NCBI RefSeq assembly: GCF_014647835.1
Contig: NZ_BMPY01000004.1
Coordinates: forward strand, 1-64,000
DNA from: Microbispora rosea subsp. aerata
Lineage (GTDB): Bacteria; Actinomycetota; Actinomycetes; Streptosporangiales; Streptosporangiaceae
Length of the DNA stretch: 64,000 bases
Reading direction: 5' to 3'
Shown: piece after piece, positions 37,501 to 47,292 of the stretch
Layout of the letters: every line of letters starts with the position of its first letter
Position numbering within the stretch: position 1 is the stretch's first letter
Notes under the pieces: generated by a model
Told to the model about the DNA's origin: nothing
The model's database searches: none
Seen by the model: only the letters and a program-made list of their open reading frames with translations
Translations under genes and position numbers: made by a program

Positions 37501-38280
37501 CGCCTCCACCTGGGCGCGCCTGGCCTGTACGGCCGCCTCGTCGGCCTCCTCCCGCTGCAGCGTGTCGCGGAGGGTGATCACGTCGTCGGCGAGCAGGCGC
37601 AGCCGCGCGTCGCGCAGGTCGGCCTGGATGACGGCCGCCTTGCGGGCGATCTCGGCCTGCCTGCCCAGTGGTTTGAGCTGGCGGCGCAGCTCGGCCACGA
37701 GGTCCTGGACGCGGGTCAGGTTGGCCTGCATCGCGTCGAGCTTGCGCAGCGCCTTCTCCTTGCGTTTGCGGTGTTTGAGCACGCCCGCGGCCTCCTCGAT
37801 GAAGGCCCGGCGCTCCTCCGGCCCCGCGTGCAGCACCTGGTCGAGCTGGCCCTGGCCGACGATGACGTGCATCTCCCGGCCGATGCCGGAGTCGGACAGC
37901 AGCTCCTGGATGTCGAGCAGGCGGCAGGTGTCGCCGTTGATGGCGTACTCGCTCTGGCCGGAGCGGAACATCAGCCGGCTGATCGTGACCTCGGTGTAGT
38001 CGATCGGCAGCGCCCCGTCGCTGTTGTCGATCGTCAGGGTGACCTCGGCCCGGCCGAGCGGCGGCCGGCTGGAGGTCCCCGCGAAGATGACGTCCTCCAT
38101 CTTGCCGCCGCGCAGCGACTTGGCGCTGTGCTCGCCCATCACCCACGCGAGGGCGTCCACGACGTTGGACTTGCCGGAGCCGTTGGGGCCCACCACCGCG
38201 GTGATGCCCGGCTCGAAGCGGAGGGTGGTGGCCGAGGCGAAAGACTTGAAGCCGCGTAAGGTGAGCGTCTTCAGGTACAC
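34555..38280 (-). CDS. smc: chromosome partition protein SMC
   Basis: 1241 residues from the GTG at 38280, where the SMC head begins (VYLKTLTLRGFKSF); an ATG at 38358 would add unrelated residues. Walker A is GPNGSGKSN. Two long coiled coils, very Ala/Glu/Arg-rich, flank the hinge (about 510-660, with GLPGLLGPIATLL). The signature LLSGGERSLTAVAFL and Walker B FYVMDEVEAALDD are near the end. The condensin ATPase organises and segregates chromosomes with ScpA and ScpB. Slightly longer than typical because of Ala-rich coils. Same strand and order as mutM, rnc and ftsY. Confidence 0.96.
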   Translation of the reverse strand: MYLKTLTLRGFKSFASATTLRFEPGITAVVGPNGSGKSNVVDALAWVMGEHSAKSLRGGKMEDVIFAGTSSRPPLGRAEVTLTIDNSDGALPIDYTEVTISRLMFRSGQSEYAINGDTCRLLDIQELLSDSGIGREMHVIVGQGQLDQVLHAGPEERRAFIEEAAGVLKHRKRKEKALRKLDAMQANLTRVQDLVAELRRQLKPLGRQAEIARKAAVIQADLRDARLRLLADDVITLRDTLQREEADEAAVQARRAQVEAELAEGQRREAELEAAENEAQPRLKAAQETFYHLSALRERLRGVESLAAERRRNAADAASVERRGRDPEDLEREAAEVRERERVLAEELDEARERLEAAVEVRAEAEEALEAEERRLAAAARAAADRREALARLRGQVESARSRARAAEDEIGRLTKAVEDANRRAEQAQDELDAQALEEPPADPELAAELEAAQENVDLARAAVEKARAVAEQAEAAVERVRAELAAPRDALAAAEAAVSTARAADAESQRAVAALQARCETLEMSLAGGADGAAALLGAGLPGLLGPIATLLAVRPGAEAAIAAVLAVDGVAVASLNAAVAAVEHLREADAGRAALLIAGDHHGGQNVDGGRPDVPVAGAEWAADLVTVPDELRPSVEALLSDVVVVPDLLTARKVVDAHPELRAVTTSGDLLGVHAAHGGSGGGTSLLQMRTALDEASADLAAARAEAERHARALAEAVAAERECQLALEAAQARVAEAQSGVSAAQSGVNAAQNGLNAAQAGLDRLRARQREADQRAAAAAKQLARLEAAVKAARDEAARLSRSVLDAQEAREEAQAAVVELEERLAEAEYAAELEAEPTTDTRDELAAACGVARQAEMEARLTVRTAEERVRGIAGRADALLRAAERERQDRARAAAERERRRRQAEVAAAVADGARAALDALEGSLARAAEERDEAERARGQIDAELKQVRLRVRELSSELDALVNRVHGSEMARTERRLRLEQLEQRALEEFGIEPEPLIAEYGPDVPVPGDPPVPYVREEQEKRARAAERQMTQLGKVNPLALEEFAALEERHAFLTSQLEDLKKTRRDLLLVVKEVDERVEQVFAAAYEDVAREFEGIFQRVFPGGEGRLLLTDPDDMLTTGVEVEARPPGKKVKRLSLLSGGERSLTAVAFLISIFKARPSPFYVMDEVEAALDDTNTQRLLTLFEELRQTSQLIVITHQKRTMEIADALYGVSMRGDGVTQVVSQRLREKV

Positions 38281-38482
38281 GTCCGCCCCCTCGGTGCCGC
38301 CTGGCGTACGGGGGGAAAGACTACAGCTCTCGGGGGCCGGGCACGTGGGGATGAGCACCGGCGGCCCGCCGGGAAATCGATGTGGATGACGAGCCGGGCG
38401 GTTCGTCCCTTCCGCCCGCGGCTCTTGACGATGATTGATCAGCCGTCGAATCGATTACCGGGGAACGACGGCGGAGATGGCA

Positions 38483-38506
38483 AGGGACGCCTTTGCGGGC
38501 GTCCCT
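38483..38506 (-). terminator. terminator of the small coiled-coil gene
   Basis: AGGGACGCC (38483-38491) and GGCGTCCCT (38498-38506) form a 9-bp perfect stem, 27 nt past the stop at 38534 on the minus strand, separating that gene from smc. Confidence 0.6.
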
Positions 38507-38533
38507 ACAATCCTTCCCGTTTCCCGCCGGTCC

Positions 38534-38728
38534 TCAGGTGAGAGCCGGCTCGCGATCCTGCAGCCGGACCAGGGCCTCATCACGAGTTTGCGCCGTGAGC
38601 GCGTCGTTCTGGGCCTGAAGCCGGGTGAGTTCTGCCTCGAGGTCGCGGATGCGCTGCTGGAGACGGCGCATTTCCGAGATCATCCGAGGGTCAGGACCGC
38701 CGACGTGGCCGAGTAGAGCCTTCGCCAT
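38534..38728 (-). CDS. conserved small coiled-coil protein
   Basis: 64 residues. The opening AKALLGHVGGPDPRMISEM is followed by a leucine-heptad coiled coil (RRLQQRIRDLEAELTRLQAQNDAL). A protein of this kind is found near smc in many actinobacteria, with no known function. It has its own AT-richer upstream region and a terminator hairpin, so it is probably a separate transcript. A structural or chromosome-related role is a guess from position. Confidence 0.75.
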   Translation of the reverse strand: MAKALLGHVGGPDPRMISEMRRLQQRIRDLEAELTRLQAQNDALTAQTRDEALVRLQDREPALT

Positions 38729-38917
38729 AGTAAAGGGTCCTCCACGCTGAGTGACCAGACTGGTTCGCGCACTTCATGCCGCGGGAGGGGTGCGCGTGGT
38801 TCCTCTTAAGGGTCGCATCGGCATTGGAAGGCGGTCAAGTTGAACGCTCCGCGCAGGCACGCCGATGGACACTCTCGCCAGATAAATATACCGGATTTGA
38901 CGGGTTTGAGGGAAGCC

Positions 38918-39187
38918 CTACCTCTCGACGAACCCGGCGATACCTCTCTTCGCCTCGCTCCAGCGCTCGACCACCCCCTCAACGTGGCCGGGCGTGTCTC
39001 CGCTGCGTAACAACGACAGGAGCTTCTCGCACGACTCCCGCGGGCCTTCGGCGACGACCTCGACCCGCCCGTCCGCGAGGTTGGAGGCCCACCCGACGAG
39101 CCCGAGCTCCAGTGCGCGGGCGCGGGTCCACCAGCGGAACCCCACACCCTGCACCCGTCCACGGACCCATGCCGTCAACCGAACCAC
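38918..39187 (-). CDS. acyP: acylphosphatase
   Basis: 89 residues from a GTG. The signature [15 protein letters not shown] carries the catalytic Arg, and [19 protein letters not shown] carries the catalytic Asn. The enzyme hydrolyses acyl phosphates such as acetyl or carbamoyl phosphate. It is of standard size and located, as in other actinobacteria, between mutM and smc. It lies 70 bp after the mutM stop on the same strand. Confidence 0.93.
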   Translation of the reverse strand: MVRLTAWVRGRVQGVGFRWWTRARALELGLVGWASNLADGRVEVVAEGPRESCEKLLSLLRSGDTPGHVEGVVERWSEAKRGIAGFVER

Positions 39188-39257
39188 GACTACAAGTATC
39201 CAGATCGACTTCGGTCGCCGCAGCCGGGGGTGCCGATGCCGCGACCAGCGGGAACTT

Positions 39258-40151
39258 TCAGGGACGGGCGTTCCTCGGGCGGGGCTGGCACTTCGGGCAG
39301 CTGTAGGAGGACCGGTTCATGAACGCCTCGCGCCGGATCGGCGTCCCGCAGCGGCGGCAGGGCTCGTCCCGCCTGCCGTACACCGCGAGCGAGCGGTCGA
39401 AGTAGCCGCTCTCGCCGTTCACGTTCACGTACAGGCTGTCGAATGAGGTGCCGCCCTGCTCCAGCGCCTCGGTCATGACCGCGCGGACCTCCGCGAGCAG
39501 TTCGGCGATCTTCGGCCGGGTCAGTGTCTCGGTCGGCCGCGCCCAGTGCAGGCGCGCCCGCCACAGCGCCTCGTCCGCGTAGATGTTGCCCACCCCGCTG
39601 ATCAGCGACTGGTCGAGCAGCGCCCGCTTGATCCCCGTACGGCGCAGCCGCAGCCGTTCGGCGAACCGCTCGTCGTCGAAGGCGGCCTCCAGCGGATCGG
39701 GGGCGATGTGCGCGATCGGCTCCGGCACCGGCCGGGCGGGGCCGGAGGTCATCGGCGCCACCAGCAGGTGCCCGAAGGTGCGCTGGTCGACGAAGCGTAA
39801 CTCCGGCCCGCCGTCGGTGAAGCCCATGCGCACGCGCAGGTGCTTTTCGATCGGCGACAGCGGATCCACGACGAGAAGCTGGCCGCTCATGCCGAGGTGG
39901 GCGACCAGCGCCTCGCCGGGCTCCTCCTCACCTGGCCCCTCGGCGGGGCCGCCGTCCCGCAGGGGCAGCCACAGATACTTGCCGCGCCGCTCGGCCGACG
40001 CCGGCGTGCGGCCCTTGAGCTGGGCGGGCAGGTCGCCGGCGTTGCGGCGGACCGCCCGGGGGTGCAGCACCTCGGCCGCCGCCACGGTCCGGCCGGCGAC
40101 CCAGCTCTCCAGGCCCCGGCGGACGACCTCGACCTCCGGTAGTTCGGGCAT
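39258..40151 (-). CDS. mutM: formamidopyrimidine-DNA glycosylase MutM/Fpg
   Basis: 297 residues. The mature N-terminus PELPEVE supplies the catalytic Pro2 and Glu3. HLGMSGQL and [23 protein letters not shown] are the helix-two-turn-helix region, and the C-terminal zinc finger has four Cys (CRRCGTP then YSCPKC). It removes 8-oxoguanine and formamidopyrimidines and nicks the abasic site. Start is 16 bp after the rnc stop, so rnc and mutM are probably co-transcribed. Intact and of usual length. Confidence 0.96.
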   Translation of the reverse strand: MPELPEVEVVRRGLESWVAGRTVAAAEVLHPRAVRRNAGDLPAQLKGRTPASAERRGKYLWLPLRDGGPAEGPGEEEPGEALVAHLGMSGQLLVVDPLSPIEKHLRVRMGFTDGGPELRFVDQRTFGHLLVAPMTSGPARPVPEPIAHIAPDPLEAAFDDERFAERLRLRRTGIKRALLDQSLISGVGNIYADEALWRARLHWARPTETLTRPKIAELLAEVRAVMTEALEQGGTSFDSLYVNVNGESGYFDRSLAVYGRRDEPCRRCGTPIRREAFMNRSSYSCPKCQPRPRNARP

Positions 40152-40166
40152 GTGCCGTCCCCGGGC

Positions 40167-40916
40167 TCAGGCGGGCACCGGGCCGGCGCCCTCACGGGCG
40201 TCGCGCAGCGCGCGGATCGCGGTCCACGCCGCCTCCGCCGCCTGCTGCTCGGCCTCCTTCTTGCTGCGCCCGGAGCCCTTGCCGTACTCCTTGCCGCCCA
40301 CGCGCACGGTCGCGGAGAACGACTTGGCGTGGTCGGGGCCGCTCTCGTCCACGTGATACTCCGGCACGCCGAGCATCTCGGCGGCGGTGAGCTCCTGCAG
40401 GGACGTCTTCCAGTCGAGCCCGGCGCCGAGCGACGCCGACCGCGTGATGAGCGGGTCGAACAGCAGGTGGACGACGCGGAACGCCTCGTCCAGGCCCTTG
40501 TCGACGTACACCGTGCCGATCAGCGCCTCCAGCGTGTCGGCCAGGATCGACGACTTGTCCCGGCCGCCCGTGCCCTCCTCGCCGCGGCCGAGCCGCAGGT
40601 ATTTGCCGAGGTCGAGCGTCCTGGCGACGTCCGCGAGCGCCCGCATGTTGACCACGGCGGCACGCAGCTTGGCGAGCTGGCCCTCCGGCAGGTCCGGGTG
40701 GTTGCGGAACAGCGTGTCCGTCACCACGAGACCCAGCACCGAGTCGCCAAGGAACTCCAGGCGCTCGTTCGTCGGCAGACCGCCGTTCTCGTACGCGTAG
40801 GAGCGGTGCGTGAGCGCACGCTCCAGGATGCCGGTGCTGAGGCTGACGTTCAGCACCTGGTTCAGCTCGTCTCTGGCGACCTCGACGGGCACGGGCTTGA
40901 CAGATGGCGCGGCCAT
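40167..40916 (-). CDS. rnc: ribonuclease III
   Basis: 249 residues from the ATG at 40916, with GGGAGG six bases before it. The catalytic RNase III domain has [14 protein letters not shown] (signature with the metal-binding Glu and Asp) and [13 protein letters not shown]. The C-terminal double-stranded RNA-binding domain spans about 165-240 ([21 protein letters not shown]). It processes rRNA and degrades structured RNAs. Follows rpmF on the same strand. Confidence 0.95.
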   Translation of the reverse strand: MAAPSVKPVPVEVARDELNQVLNVSLSTGILERALTHRSYAYENGGLPTNERLEFLGDSVLGLVVTDTLFRNHPDLPEGQLAKLRAAVVNMRALADVARTLDLGKYLRLGRGEEGTGGRDKSSILADTLEALIGTVYVDKGLDEAFRVVHLLFDPLITRSASLGAGLDWKTSLQELTAAEMLGVPEYHVDESGPDHAKSFSATVRVGGKEYGKGSGRSKKEAEQQAAEAAWTAIRALRDAREGAGPVPA

Positions 40917-41193
40917 GAATTCCTCCCAACTCCTCTGCGCGGGCAGGGCCGTGCACGGGAGGCAGGTGGACCGGCCGAAAGCCCGAAGGCGTGGTGGACG
41001 CCGGTCCGCCGGGAGCCGAGGGCCCCGGCGTCCACCACGGCCGCGGGCGTGCATGTCGGTGCGTACCGTCCAACCGCCACCGCACGTTCCTGTGGACGCA
41101 CGTTCCTGTGGAAGCTTCCTGTGGAAGCACGGTAACGCCGACCGGCTCGCTCTGGCGAACCGGCCGGCGTTCCGACGTCCGTCTACCGCGCGA

Positions 41194-41373
41194 TCAGGCC
41201 GACGGCTCGACGACCTGACGGCGGTTGTAGGTGCCGCAGCTCGGGCACGCCACGTGCGGGCGCTTGGGCGAGCGGCACTGCGGGCAGCTCACGAGTGCGA
41301 CCGCCGCCGCCTTCCACTGGGACCTGCGGGCGCGGGTGTTGCTCCGCGACATCTTCCGCTTGGGGACGGCCAC
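41194..41373 (-). CDS. rpmF: 50S ribosomal protein L32
   Basis: 59 residues read on the minus strand: begins [17 protein letters not shown] and ends VVEPSA. CPQC (30-33) and CPSC (43-46) make a zinc ribbon, the C+ form. The GTG start lies one base after the yceD stop, and its ribosome site AGGAGGG is inside the last yceD codons, so translation is coupled. The yceD-rpmF order is conserved across bacteria. Confidence 0.93.
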   Translation of the reverse strand: MAVPKRKMSRSNTRARRSQWKAAAVALVSCPQCRSPKRPHVACPSCGTYNRRQVVEPSA

Positions 41374-41374
41374 G

Positions 41375-41947
41375 TCAACCCTCCTGATCGTCTTTCTGTT
41401 TCACAACCAAACCCTGCAGCGCCGCCCAGCGAGCGTCGATCTGTTCGTGCCGGTGGTCCGGGCCGGCCTCCGCCAGCCTGATCCCGCACTCCGCACAGAG
41501 ACCGAGGCAGTCGTCACCGCACACCGGGCTCAGCGGCAGTGCGAGCACCACCGCGTCACGGAAAACCGGCTCGAGATCGAGCAGTTCGCCGTCGAGGAGC
41601 AGATCGTCCTCGCCGGCGTCCTCCGCCGAGTAGAAGTAGAGCTCCTGGAAGTCGACCTCGATATCCGAGGCCAACGGGTCCAGGCAGCGCGAGCACTCCC
41701 CCGTCAGGGGAGCCCGCGCCGTGCCCGTCACGAGCACGCCCTCCATCACCGCTTCGAGCCGGATGTCCAGCTCGACGTCGGCGTCCTTGGGGACGCCGAT
41801 CATTCCGACCGCGAGATCCGCCGGCGCCTGGAGGACCGGGTTGAGCGTACGCATCGATCCCGGCCGGCGCCCCAGATCGTGGGTGGAAATGACCCAGGGG
41901 GCTCGAGGATCGAGGCTGTGCGGACTCATCCTGCTCTCATTAGGCAT
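41375..41947 (-). CDS. yceD: YceD/DUF177 family protein
   Basis: 190 residues; a start at the Met at residue 7 is possible. The YceD family (DUF177), linked to 23S rRNA and 50S assembly, is nearly always upstream of rpmF as here. Visible motifs are CSRCLDPL and [14 protein letters not shown], four Cys that may bind zinc, with an acidic stretch between ([19 protein letters not shown]). The stop and the rpmF start are separated by a single base. Confidence 0.93.
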   Translation of the reverse strand: MPNESRMSPHSLDPRAPWVISTHDLGRRPGSMRTLNPVLQAPADLAVGMIGVPKDADVELDIRLEAVMEGVLVTGTARAPLTGECSRCLDPLASDIEVDFQELYFYSAEDAGEDDLLLDGELLDLEPVFRDAVVLALPLSPVCGDDCLGLCAECGIRLAEAGPDHRHEQIDARWAALQGLVVKQKDDQEG

Positions 41948-41998
41948 GGCGAATCACCGCCGTCGTGCAAGGCTGAAAGGCAAGAATACCAGCCCGAT

Positions 41999-42475
41999 TC
42001 AGCCCCTGAGCCGCTCCACGAGCAGCTCGCGGACGAGGTCGGGGACCAGCCCGGAGATGTCCCCGCCGTACCGGGCTATCTCCTTGAGCCTGCTGGACGA
42101 CAGGAACGAATACTCCGGGTTGGTGGACATGAACAGCGTCTCGACGCCCGACATCCGGTAGTTGAGCTGGGCCATCTGCAGCTCGTAGTCGAAGTCGCTG
42201 ACCGCCCGCAGGCCCTTCACGATGGCGGGGATGCCCTGCTGCCTGCAGAAGTCCACCAGCAGACCGTGGAACTTCTCGACCCGGACGTTGCCGTACTCCT
42301 TGGTCACCGCCTGCAGCATCTCGATGCGCTCGTCGACGGTGAACAGGCTGTGCTTCTCGATGTTGATGAGCACCGCCACGACGACCTCGTCGTACAGCCG
42401 CGAGGTCCGGCCGATGATGTCGAGATGACCATTGGTCACGGGATCGAACGACCCCGGGCAGACCACACGACGCAA
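41999..42475 (-). CDS. coaD: pantetheine-phosphate adenylyltransferase
   Basis: 158 residues from the TTG at 42475, the point where the family begins (RRVVCPGSFDPVTNGHLDIIGR); GGGGGTG lies seven bases upstream. Nucleotidyl-transferase motifs are TNGH and the C-terminal FLSSSRLKEIA. It makes dephospho-CoA from 4'-phosphopantetheine and ATP, the fourth step in CoA synthesis. Starts 17 bp after the rsmD stop, and both are probably one transcript. The TTG start is rare but length and family alignment favour it over upstream GTG or ATG codons. Confidence 0.94.
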   Translation of the reverse strand: MRRVVCPGSFDPVTNGHLDIIGRTSRLYDEVVVAVLINIEKHSLFTVDERIEMLQAVTKEYGNVRVEKFHGLLVDFCRQQGIPAIVKGLRAVSDFDYELQMAQLNYRMSGVETLFMSTNPEYSFLSSSRLKEIARYGGDISGLVPDLVRELLVERLRG

Positions 42476-42492
42476 GGCGCACCCCCATAGAT

Positions 42493-43071
42493 TCACGGGT
42501 TCCCGGCTGCGCGACCGTACCAAACGGCCGCTTCGCCGTACCGACGGACCCTGTCTTCGGTGAAGCCCGCGGGCCACACCAGGTCCTTACCCCTCGACTC
42601 CCGTTCCACGGCCACGAGCGCGCCCTCCGCCAGCCAGCCGTTGTCCCGCAGCGCCGTCAGCACCCGGGTCACCACCTCGTCGGCGACGGCGTACGGCGGG
42701 TCGGCGAAGACGAAGTCGTACGGCTCCTCGCACGGCCGGCCCACCACCCGCTCGACCTTCTCGGCGCGCAGGGACGCCCCCGGCAGCCCGAGGGACGCGA
42801 TGTTCTCCCTGATCGTGCGCACGGCCTTGGCGTCCGACTCGACCAGCAGCGCGTGGGCGGCCCCCCTGCTCAGCGCCTCCAGCCCCACCGCGCCCGACCC
42901 GGCGTACAGGTCGAGCACCCTGGCCCCCTCCAGCGGGCCGAGCACGGAGCCGACGGTGGCGAACACCCCCTCCCGGGTGCGGTCGCTCGTCGGCCTGGTC
43001 GATCTGCCCGGCGGAACGGCCAGCCTGCGTCCCCCCGCCGTCCCTGCGATCACCCGCGTCACGCCACTCAT
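42493..43071 (-). CDS. rsmD: 16S rRNA (guanine966-N2)-methyltransferase RsmD
   Basis: 192 residues. RVIAGTAGGRRLAVPPG opens the protein. The SAM loop is VLDLYAGSGAVGLEALSRGA and the catalytic motif is FVFADPPYA. It methylates G966 of 16S rRNA during 30S assembly. The rsmD-coaD pair is a common bacterial operon. About 320 bp without a gene lie between it and recG. Confidence 0.94.
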   Translation of the reverse strand: MSGVTRVIAGTAGGRRLAVPPGRSTRPTSDRTREGVFATVGSVLGPLEGARVLDLYAGSGAVGLEALSRGAAHALLVESDAKAVRTIRENIASLGLPGASLRAEKVERVVGRPCEEPYDFVFADPPYAVADEVVTRVLTALRDNGWLAEGALVAVERESRGKDLVWPAGFTEDRVRRYGEAAVWYGRAAGNP

Positions 43072-43390
43072 TGTCCCGCCCCGCGGCGGCCTCCCGGCAC
43101 GCGGTCAAGAGTGGGCAAGCGGCGGCGACGAATGAGTAAGAGCCGTATCGCGGGCACCGTCACACGCGCATCATGAGTTCTGCGGCCTTCGCGGTGACCC
43201 ACAGAAGGTCGGCCGGCGTGGTCGTGAGCCCTTCCGCACGTCGGCGCCCTCGGCACCTGACCCGGGGGTGGGCCCGGCCGGGGATGGCATTCGGGGGGAG
43301 GCCATCCCAGGGCCGGGCCCTGGGTCGTCAACGGGCGTCGTGTTCACACGGCGCCCGTCTCACTTTCCGGCCCCGCCTGCGCCTTCCCCG
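43072..43390. other. 319-bp gap between recG and rsmD
   Basis: I see no coding sequence here. The last third holds a strong hairpin (43270-43320); the rest is presumably the rsmD promoter region, but no confident -35 and -10 pair stands out. Confidence 0.5.
43270..43320 (-). terminator. recG terminator hairpin
   Basis: GGGCCCGGCC (43270-43279) pairs with GGCCGGGCCC (43311-43320), and GGGATGGC (43281-43288) with GCCATCCC (43301-43308), giving an 18-bp stem with small bulges and a 12-nt loop, 71 nt past the recG stop. Confidence 0.7.
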
Positions 43391-45553
43391 TCATGCCTTC
43401 TCGAGGAACTCCGCGCGCTCGTCGGTGACCATCGCGTCGATCTCGGCGCGCAGGCCCGGGTGGGCCGACAGCTCCGGGTCGGCGGACAGCAGGGAGATCG
43501 CCTCGGTCCTGGCGGTCTCGATCACGTCCTCGTCGCGCAGGAGCTGCAGCAGCTTCAGCGACGACTTGCGCCCCGACTGGGCCGCGCCGAGCACGTCGCC
43601 CTCCCGGCGCTGCTCCAGGTCGACGCGGGACAGCTCGAAGCCGTCGAGGGTCGCGGCCACGGCGTCGAGCCTGCGGCGGGCCGCGGTGCCCTCGGGGGCC
43701 TCGGTCACCAGCAGGCACAGCCCGGGCAGGCCGCCCCGGCCCACCCGGCCGCGCAGCTGGTGGAGCTGGGAGACCCCGAAGCGGTCGGCGTCCATGATGA
43801 CCATCACCGACGAGTTGGGGACGTCGACGCCGACCTCGATCACGGTGGTCGCGACCAGCACGTCGATCTCGCCCCGGGCGAAGGCCCGCATCACCGCGTC
43901 CTTGTCCTCGGGCGCGAGCTTGCCGTGCAGCGCCTCGATCCGCAGGCCGGCCAGCGGCCCCTCCGCGAGCGTGCGCGCGACGTCGAGCACCGCCAGCGGC
44001 GGCCTGCGCTCGTCGTCGTCCTTCGTCAGGTCGCCCTCGTCGCCCTCCTGGTCGCCGATGCGCGGGCACACCACGTACGCCTGGCGGCCCAGGCCGACCT
44101 CCTCCCTGATCCGCTGCCAGGCGCGGTCGAGGTAATGGGGCTTGTCCGCCGCGGGCACCACGTGGGTGGTGATCGGCGCCCGGCCCGAGGGGAGCTGGGA
44201 CAGCGTGGAGACCTCCAGGTCGCCGAACACGGTCATCGCGACCGTGCGCGGGATCGGCGTCGCCGTCATGACCAGCACGTGGGGACGGCCGCCGCCGCCC
44301 TTCTCGCGCAGGGCGTCGCGCTGCTCGACGCCGAACCTGTGCTGCTCGTCCACCACGACCAGGCCGAGGTCGGCGAACTGGACGTGCTCCTGCAGCACGG
44401 CATGGGTGCCGATCACGATGCCGGCCGCGCCGGAGGCCGCGTCGAGCAGCGCGGCGCGCCGCGCGGCGGCCCCCATCGAGCCGGTGAGCAACGCGACCGT
44501 CGTCCCGCCGAACATGCCGCCCGTCGCGAGGTCGCCCAGCATGTTCACGATCGACCGGTGGTGCTGCTGGGCGAGGACCTCCGTGGGGGCGAGCAGCACG
44601 GCCTGCCCGCCGGAGTCCACCACCTGAAGCATCGCGCGCAGCGCGACCACGGTCTTTCCCGCGCCGACCTCGCCCTGCAGCAGCCGGTGCATGGGGTGAT
44701 CACGGGCGAGGTCGGCGGCGATCTCCTCGCCGACCCGCCGCTGGCCCTCGGTGAGCTGGAACGGCAGCCGCTTGTCGAACTCCCGCAGCAGCCCGTCCTC
44801 GCGCCCCGGGCGGGGCTTGGCGAGCCACGTGGAGGCGGCCATGCGCCGCCGCACCAGGACGGCCTGCAGGACGAACGCCTCGTCGAACTTCAGCCGGTCG
44901 TGCGACCTGGCGACGTCCGCCTTGCCGCGCGGCCGGTGGACGCGCCGCAGCGCCTCGTCGATCGGCAGCAGCCCCAGCCGCTCCCGTATCTCGGCGGGCA
45001 CCGGGTCGTCCAGGTCGAGCACGTCGAGCACCGTGCGCACGGCCCGGCGGATCTTCCAGCTCGGCAGCCCCTGCGCGGAGGGATAGATCGGCACCAGCGC
45101 GGAGGCGAACTCCTCGGCCGTCTCCTCCGTCTCGTCGAACGACTCGTACTCCGGGTGGGTGAGCGAGACGCGCTTGGTCCTGCCGCCGGTGAAGACGCTG
45201 ACCTTCCCCGAGAACATCGCCTCCGTGCCCGGGGTGAGCCGCTGCTCCGCGACGTAGGCGCCCTTGCCGAAGAAGGCCAGGTGCAGCTCCTCCTTGCCGT
45301 CGGTCACCTCGATGTCGAGCCAGGTGCCCTGCCGGTTCTTCATCGGCCTGCGCACGGCGGACGACACCTTGGCGACCACCGTGACGTGCTCGTCGTGCTC
45401 CAGCGACGCGATCGGCGTCAGCTCCCCCCGCTGCGCGTACCGGCGCGGGTAGTGGCGCAGCAGCTCACCGACCGTGCTGATGCCCAGCGCGCTCTCCAGC
45501 GGGGCGGCCGACCTGCCGACCACCTTCTTGAGCGGCTCGTCGAAGCTCGTCAC
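43391..45553 (-). CDS. recG: ATP-dependent DNA helicase RecG
   Basis: 720 residues from the GTG at 45553 (VTSFDEPLKKVVG); a GTG at 45574 is also in frame, and neither has a strong ribosome site. An N-terminal wedge/OB domain binds branched DNA (GTWLDIEVTDGKEELHLAFFG). The SF2 helicase has Walker A LLQGEVGAGKTVVAL, DEQHRFGV (motif II), TATPIPRT, QAYVVCP and RGRVGRG. The enzyme reverses stalled replication forks. It lies 36 bp downstream of a DAK2-protein remnant. Confidence 0.95.
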   Translation of the reverse strand: MTSFDEPLKKVVGRSAAPLESALGISTVGELLRHYPRRYAQRGELTPIASLEHDEHVTVVAKVSSAVRRPMKNRQGTWLDIEVTDGKEELHLAFFGKGAYVAEQRLTPGTEAMFSGKVSVFTGGRTKRVSLTHPEYESFDETEETAEEFASALVPIYPSAQGLPSWKIRRAVRTVLDVLDLDDPVPAEIRERLGLLPIDEALRRVHRPRGKADVARSHDRLKFDEAFVLQAVLVRRRMAASTWLAKPRPGREDGLLREFDKRLPFQLTEGQRRVGEEIAADLARDHPMHRLLQGEVGAGKTVVALRAMLQVVDSGGQAVLLAPTEVLAQQHHRSIVNMLGDLATGGMFGGTTVALLTGSMGAAARRAALLDAASGAAGIVIGTHAVLQEHVQFADLGLVVVDEQHRFGVEQRDALREKGGGGRPHVLVMTATPIPRTVAMTVFGDLEVSTLSQLPSGRAPITTHVVPAADKPHYLDRAWQRIREEVGLGRQAYVVCPRIGDQEGDEGDLTKDDDERRPPLAVLDVARTLAEGPLAGLRIEALHGKLAPEDKDAVMRAFARGEIDVLVATTVIEVGVDVPNSSVMVIMDADRFGVSQLHQLRGRVGRGGLPGLCLLVTEAPEGTAARRRLDAVAATLDGFELSRVDLEQRREGDVLGAAQSGRKSSLKLLQLLRDEDVIETARTEAISLLSADPELSAHPGLRAEIDAMVTDERAEFLEKA

Positions 45554-45589
45554 GACACCAATTACTACCCCCACCGGCCGACAATCCGG

Positions 45590-46012
45590 CTACTCGACGC
45601 CGACCAGCAGGGGATAGCCGCCCTGCCCGCCCTCGTACACGACGATCTCCAGGTCGGGCCGCGCGCGCCCCAGATGGCCGCGCACGCCGCGCAGGAGCCC
45701 TTCGGGCGCGCACGCGCCGGCGACGAGCGTGACCGTCTCGCCGCCGCCGGAGACCAGGCGCCGGACGACCTCGACCGCGGCCGCGGTCAGGTCCGCGCCG
45801 ATCGGCGCGACCTCGCCGTCGACCACCCCGAGCACGCCGCCGGGGCGGCAGATCCCCGCGCTGGTCACCGCCTCCCGGTCGGCGACCCGCACATGGCCGT
45901 GGCGGGTGTGCCCGGCGGCGTACGCGCGCTGCGGCCCCCGATGCGCTACCGTTGGCGGGTACGAGATTATCCCCGTCCGCCGGAGTCCCGTTTGGTGTGC
46001 ACCGGTGAACAT
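45590..46012 (-). pseudogene. C-terminal remnant of a DAK2/YloV (FakA-like) gene
   Basis: The open frame gives 140 residues. From about 45,922 down it matches the C-terminal domain of DAK2-domain YloV/FakA proteins: VADREAVTSAGICRPGGVLGVVDGEVAPIG and IVVYEGGQGGYPLLVGVE are typical. The full protein is about 500-550 residues and normally lies exactly here between rpmB and recG. The N-terminal DhaL (DAK2) kinase domain and the middle are missing; the 98 bp up to rpmB cannot hold them. It is either a decayed gene or a small stand-alone remnant. Fatty-acid kinase activity cannot remain. Confidence 0.7.
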
Positions 46013-46110
46013 CGGATATCCTCGTGTGGCCAGCCGGTTGTCCCGGCATTGCTCGGACGAGCCGCTGCACCGGCGCCGGGCCGATCGACTGATTCAAAGG
46101 AGCGATTACC

Positions 46111-46296
46111 GTGGCTTCCGTCTGCGACGTCTGCGCCAAGAAGCCGATCTTCGGCAACAACATCTCCCACTCGCACCGCCGCACCCGCCGCCGCTGGAAC
46201 CCCAACATCCAGACCGTGCGCGCGGTGGTCAACGGGACGCCGAAGCGGATGAACGTCTGCACCTCCTGCATCAAGGCGGGCAAGGTCACGCGCTGA
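46111..46296 (+). CDS. rpmB: 50S ribosomal protein L28
   Basis: 61 residues from a GTG with AAAGGAG upstream. [28 protein letters not shown] is the L28 signature. Two CxxC pairs (near residues 5-8 and 50-53) mark the zinc-binding C+ form. Divergent from the DAK2 remnant and recG and ended by a 16-bp hairpin. Confidence 0.97.
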   Translation: MASVCDVCAKKPIFGNNISHSHRRTRRRWNPNIQTVRAVVNGTPKRMNVCTSCIKAGKVTR

Positions 46297-46310
46297 CCGT
46301 CTGACATCCG

Positions 46311-46346
46311 CGAGAGCCCGCCACCGGAACCGGTGGCGGGCTCTCG
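46311..46346 (+). terminator. rpmB terminator
   Basis: CGAGAGCCCGCCACCG (46311-46326) and its complement (46331-46346) form a perfect 16-bp stem with a GAAC loop, 15 nt after the rpmB stop. Confidence 0.85.
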
Positions 46347-46459
46347 CGCTGTCGCCGTCGGGGGCATGAGGATCCCGTACCAGAATATTTTCGGCACGGT
46401 GCGGTTGATCACGGTCGTGGTACGGATTCTCGTGACGGGCGCGACCCGAGCGCCCCGGC

Positions 46460-47257
<798 letters not shown>

Positions 47258-47292
47258 GGCGTCCATCCAACCAAAAGCCGCGGACACCCCGA

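Noticed and set aside
35101-38259. Open frame of more than 1000 codons opposite smc
   Set aside because: GC-bias artefact; its translation is Leu/Gly/Arg repeats, and SMC motifs on the minus strand are complete.
43268-46252. Open frame of nearly 1000 codons opposite recG
   Set aside because: Antisense shadow spanning recG, the DAK2 remnant and part of rpmB; no recognisable domain.
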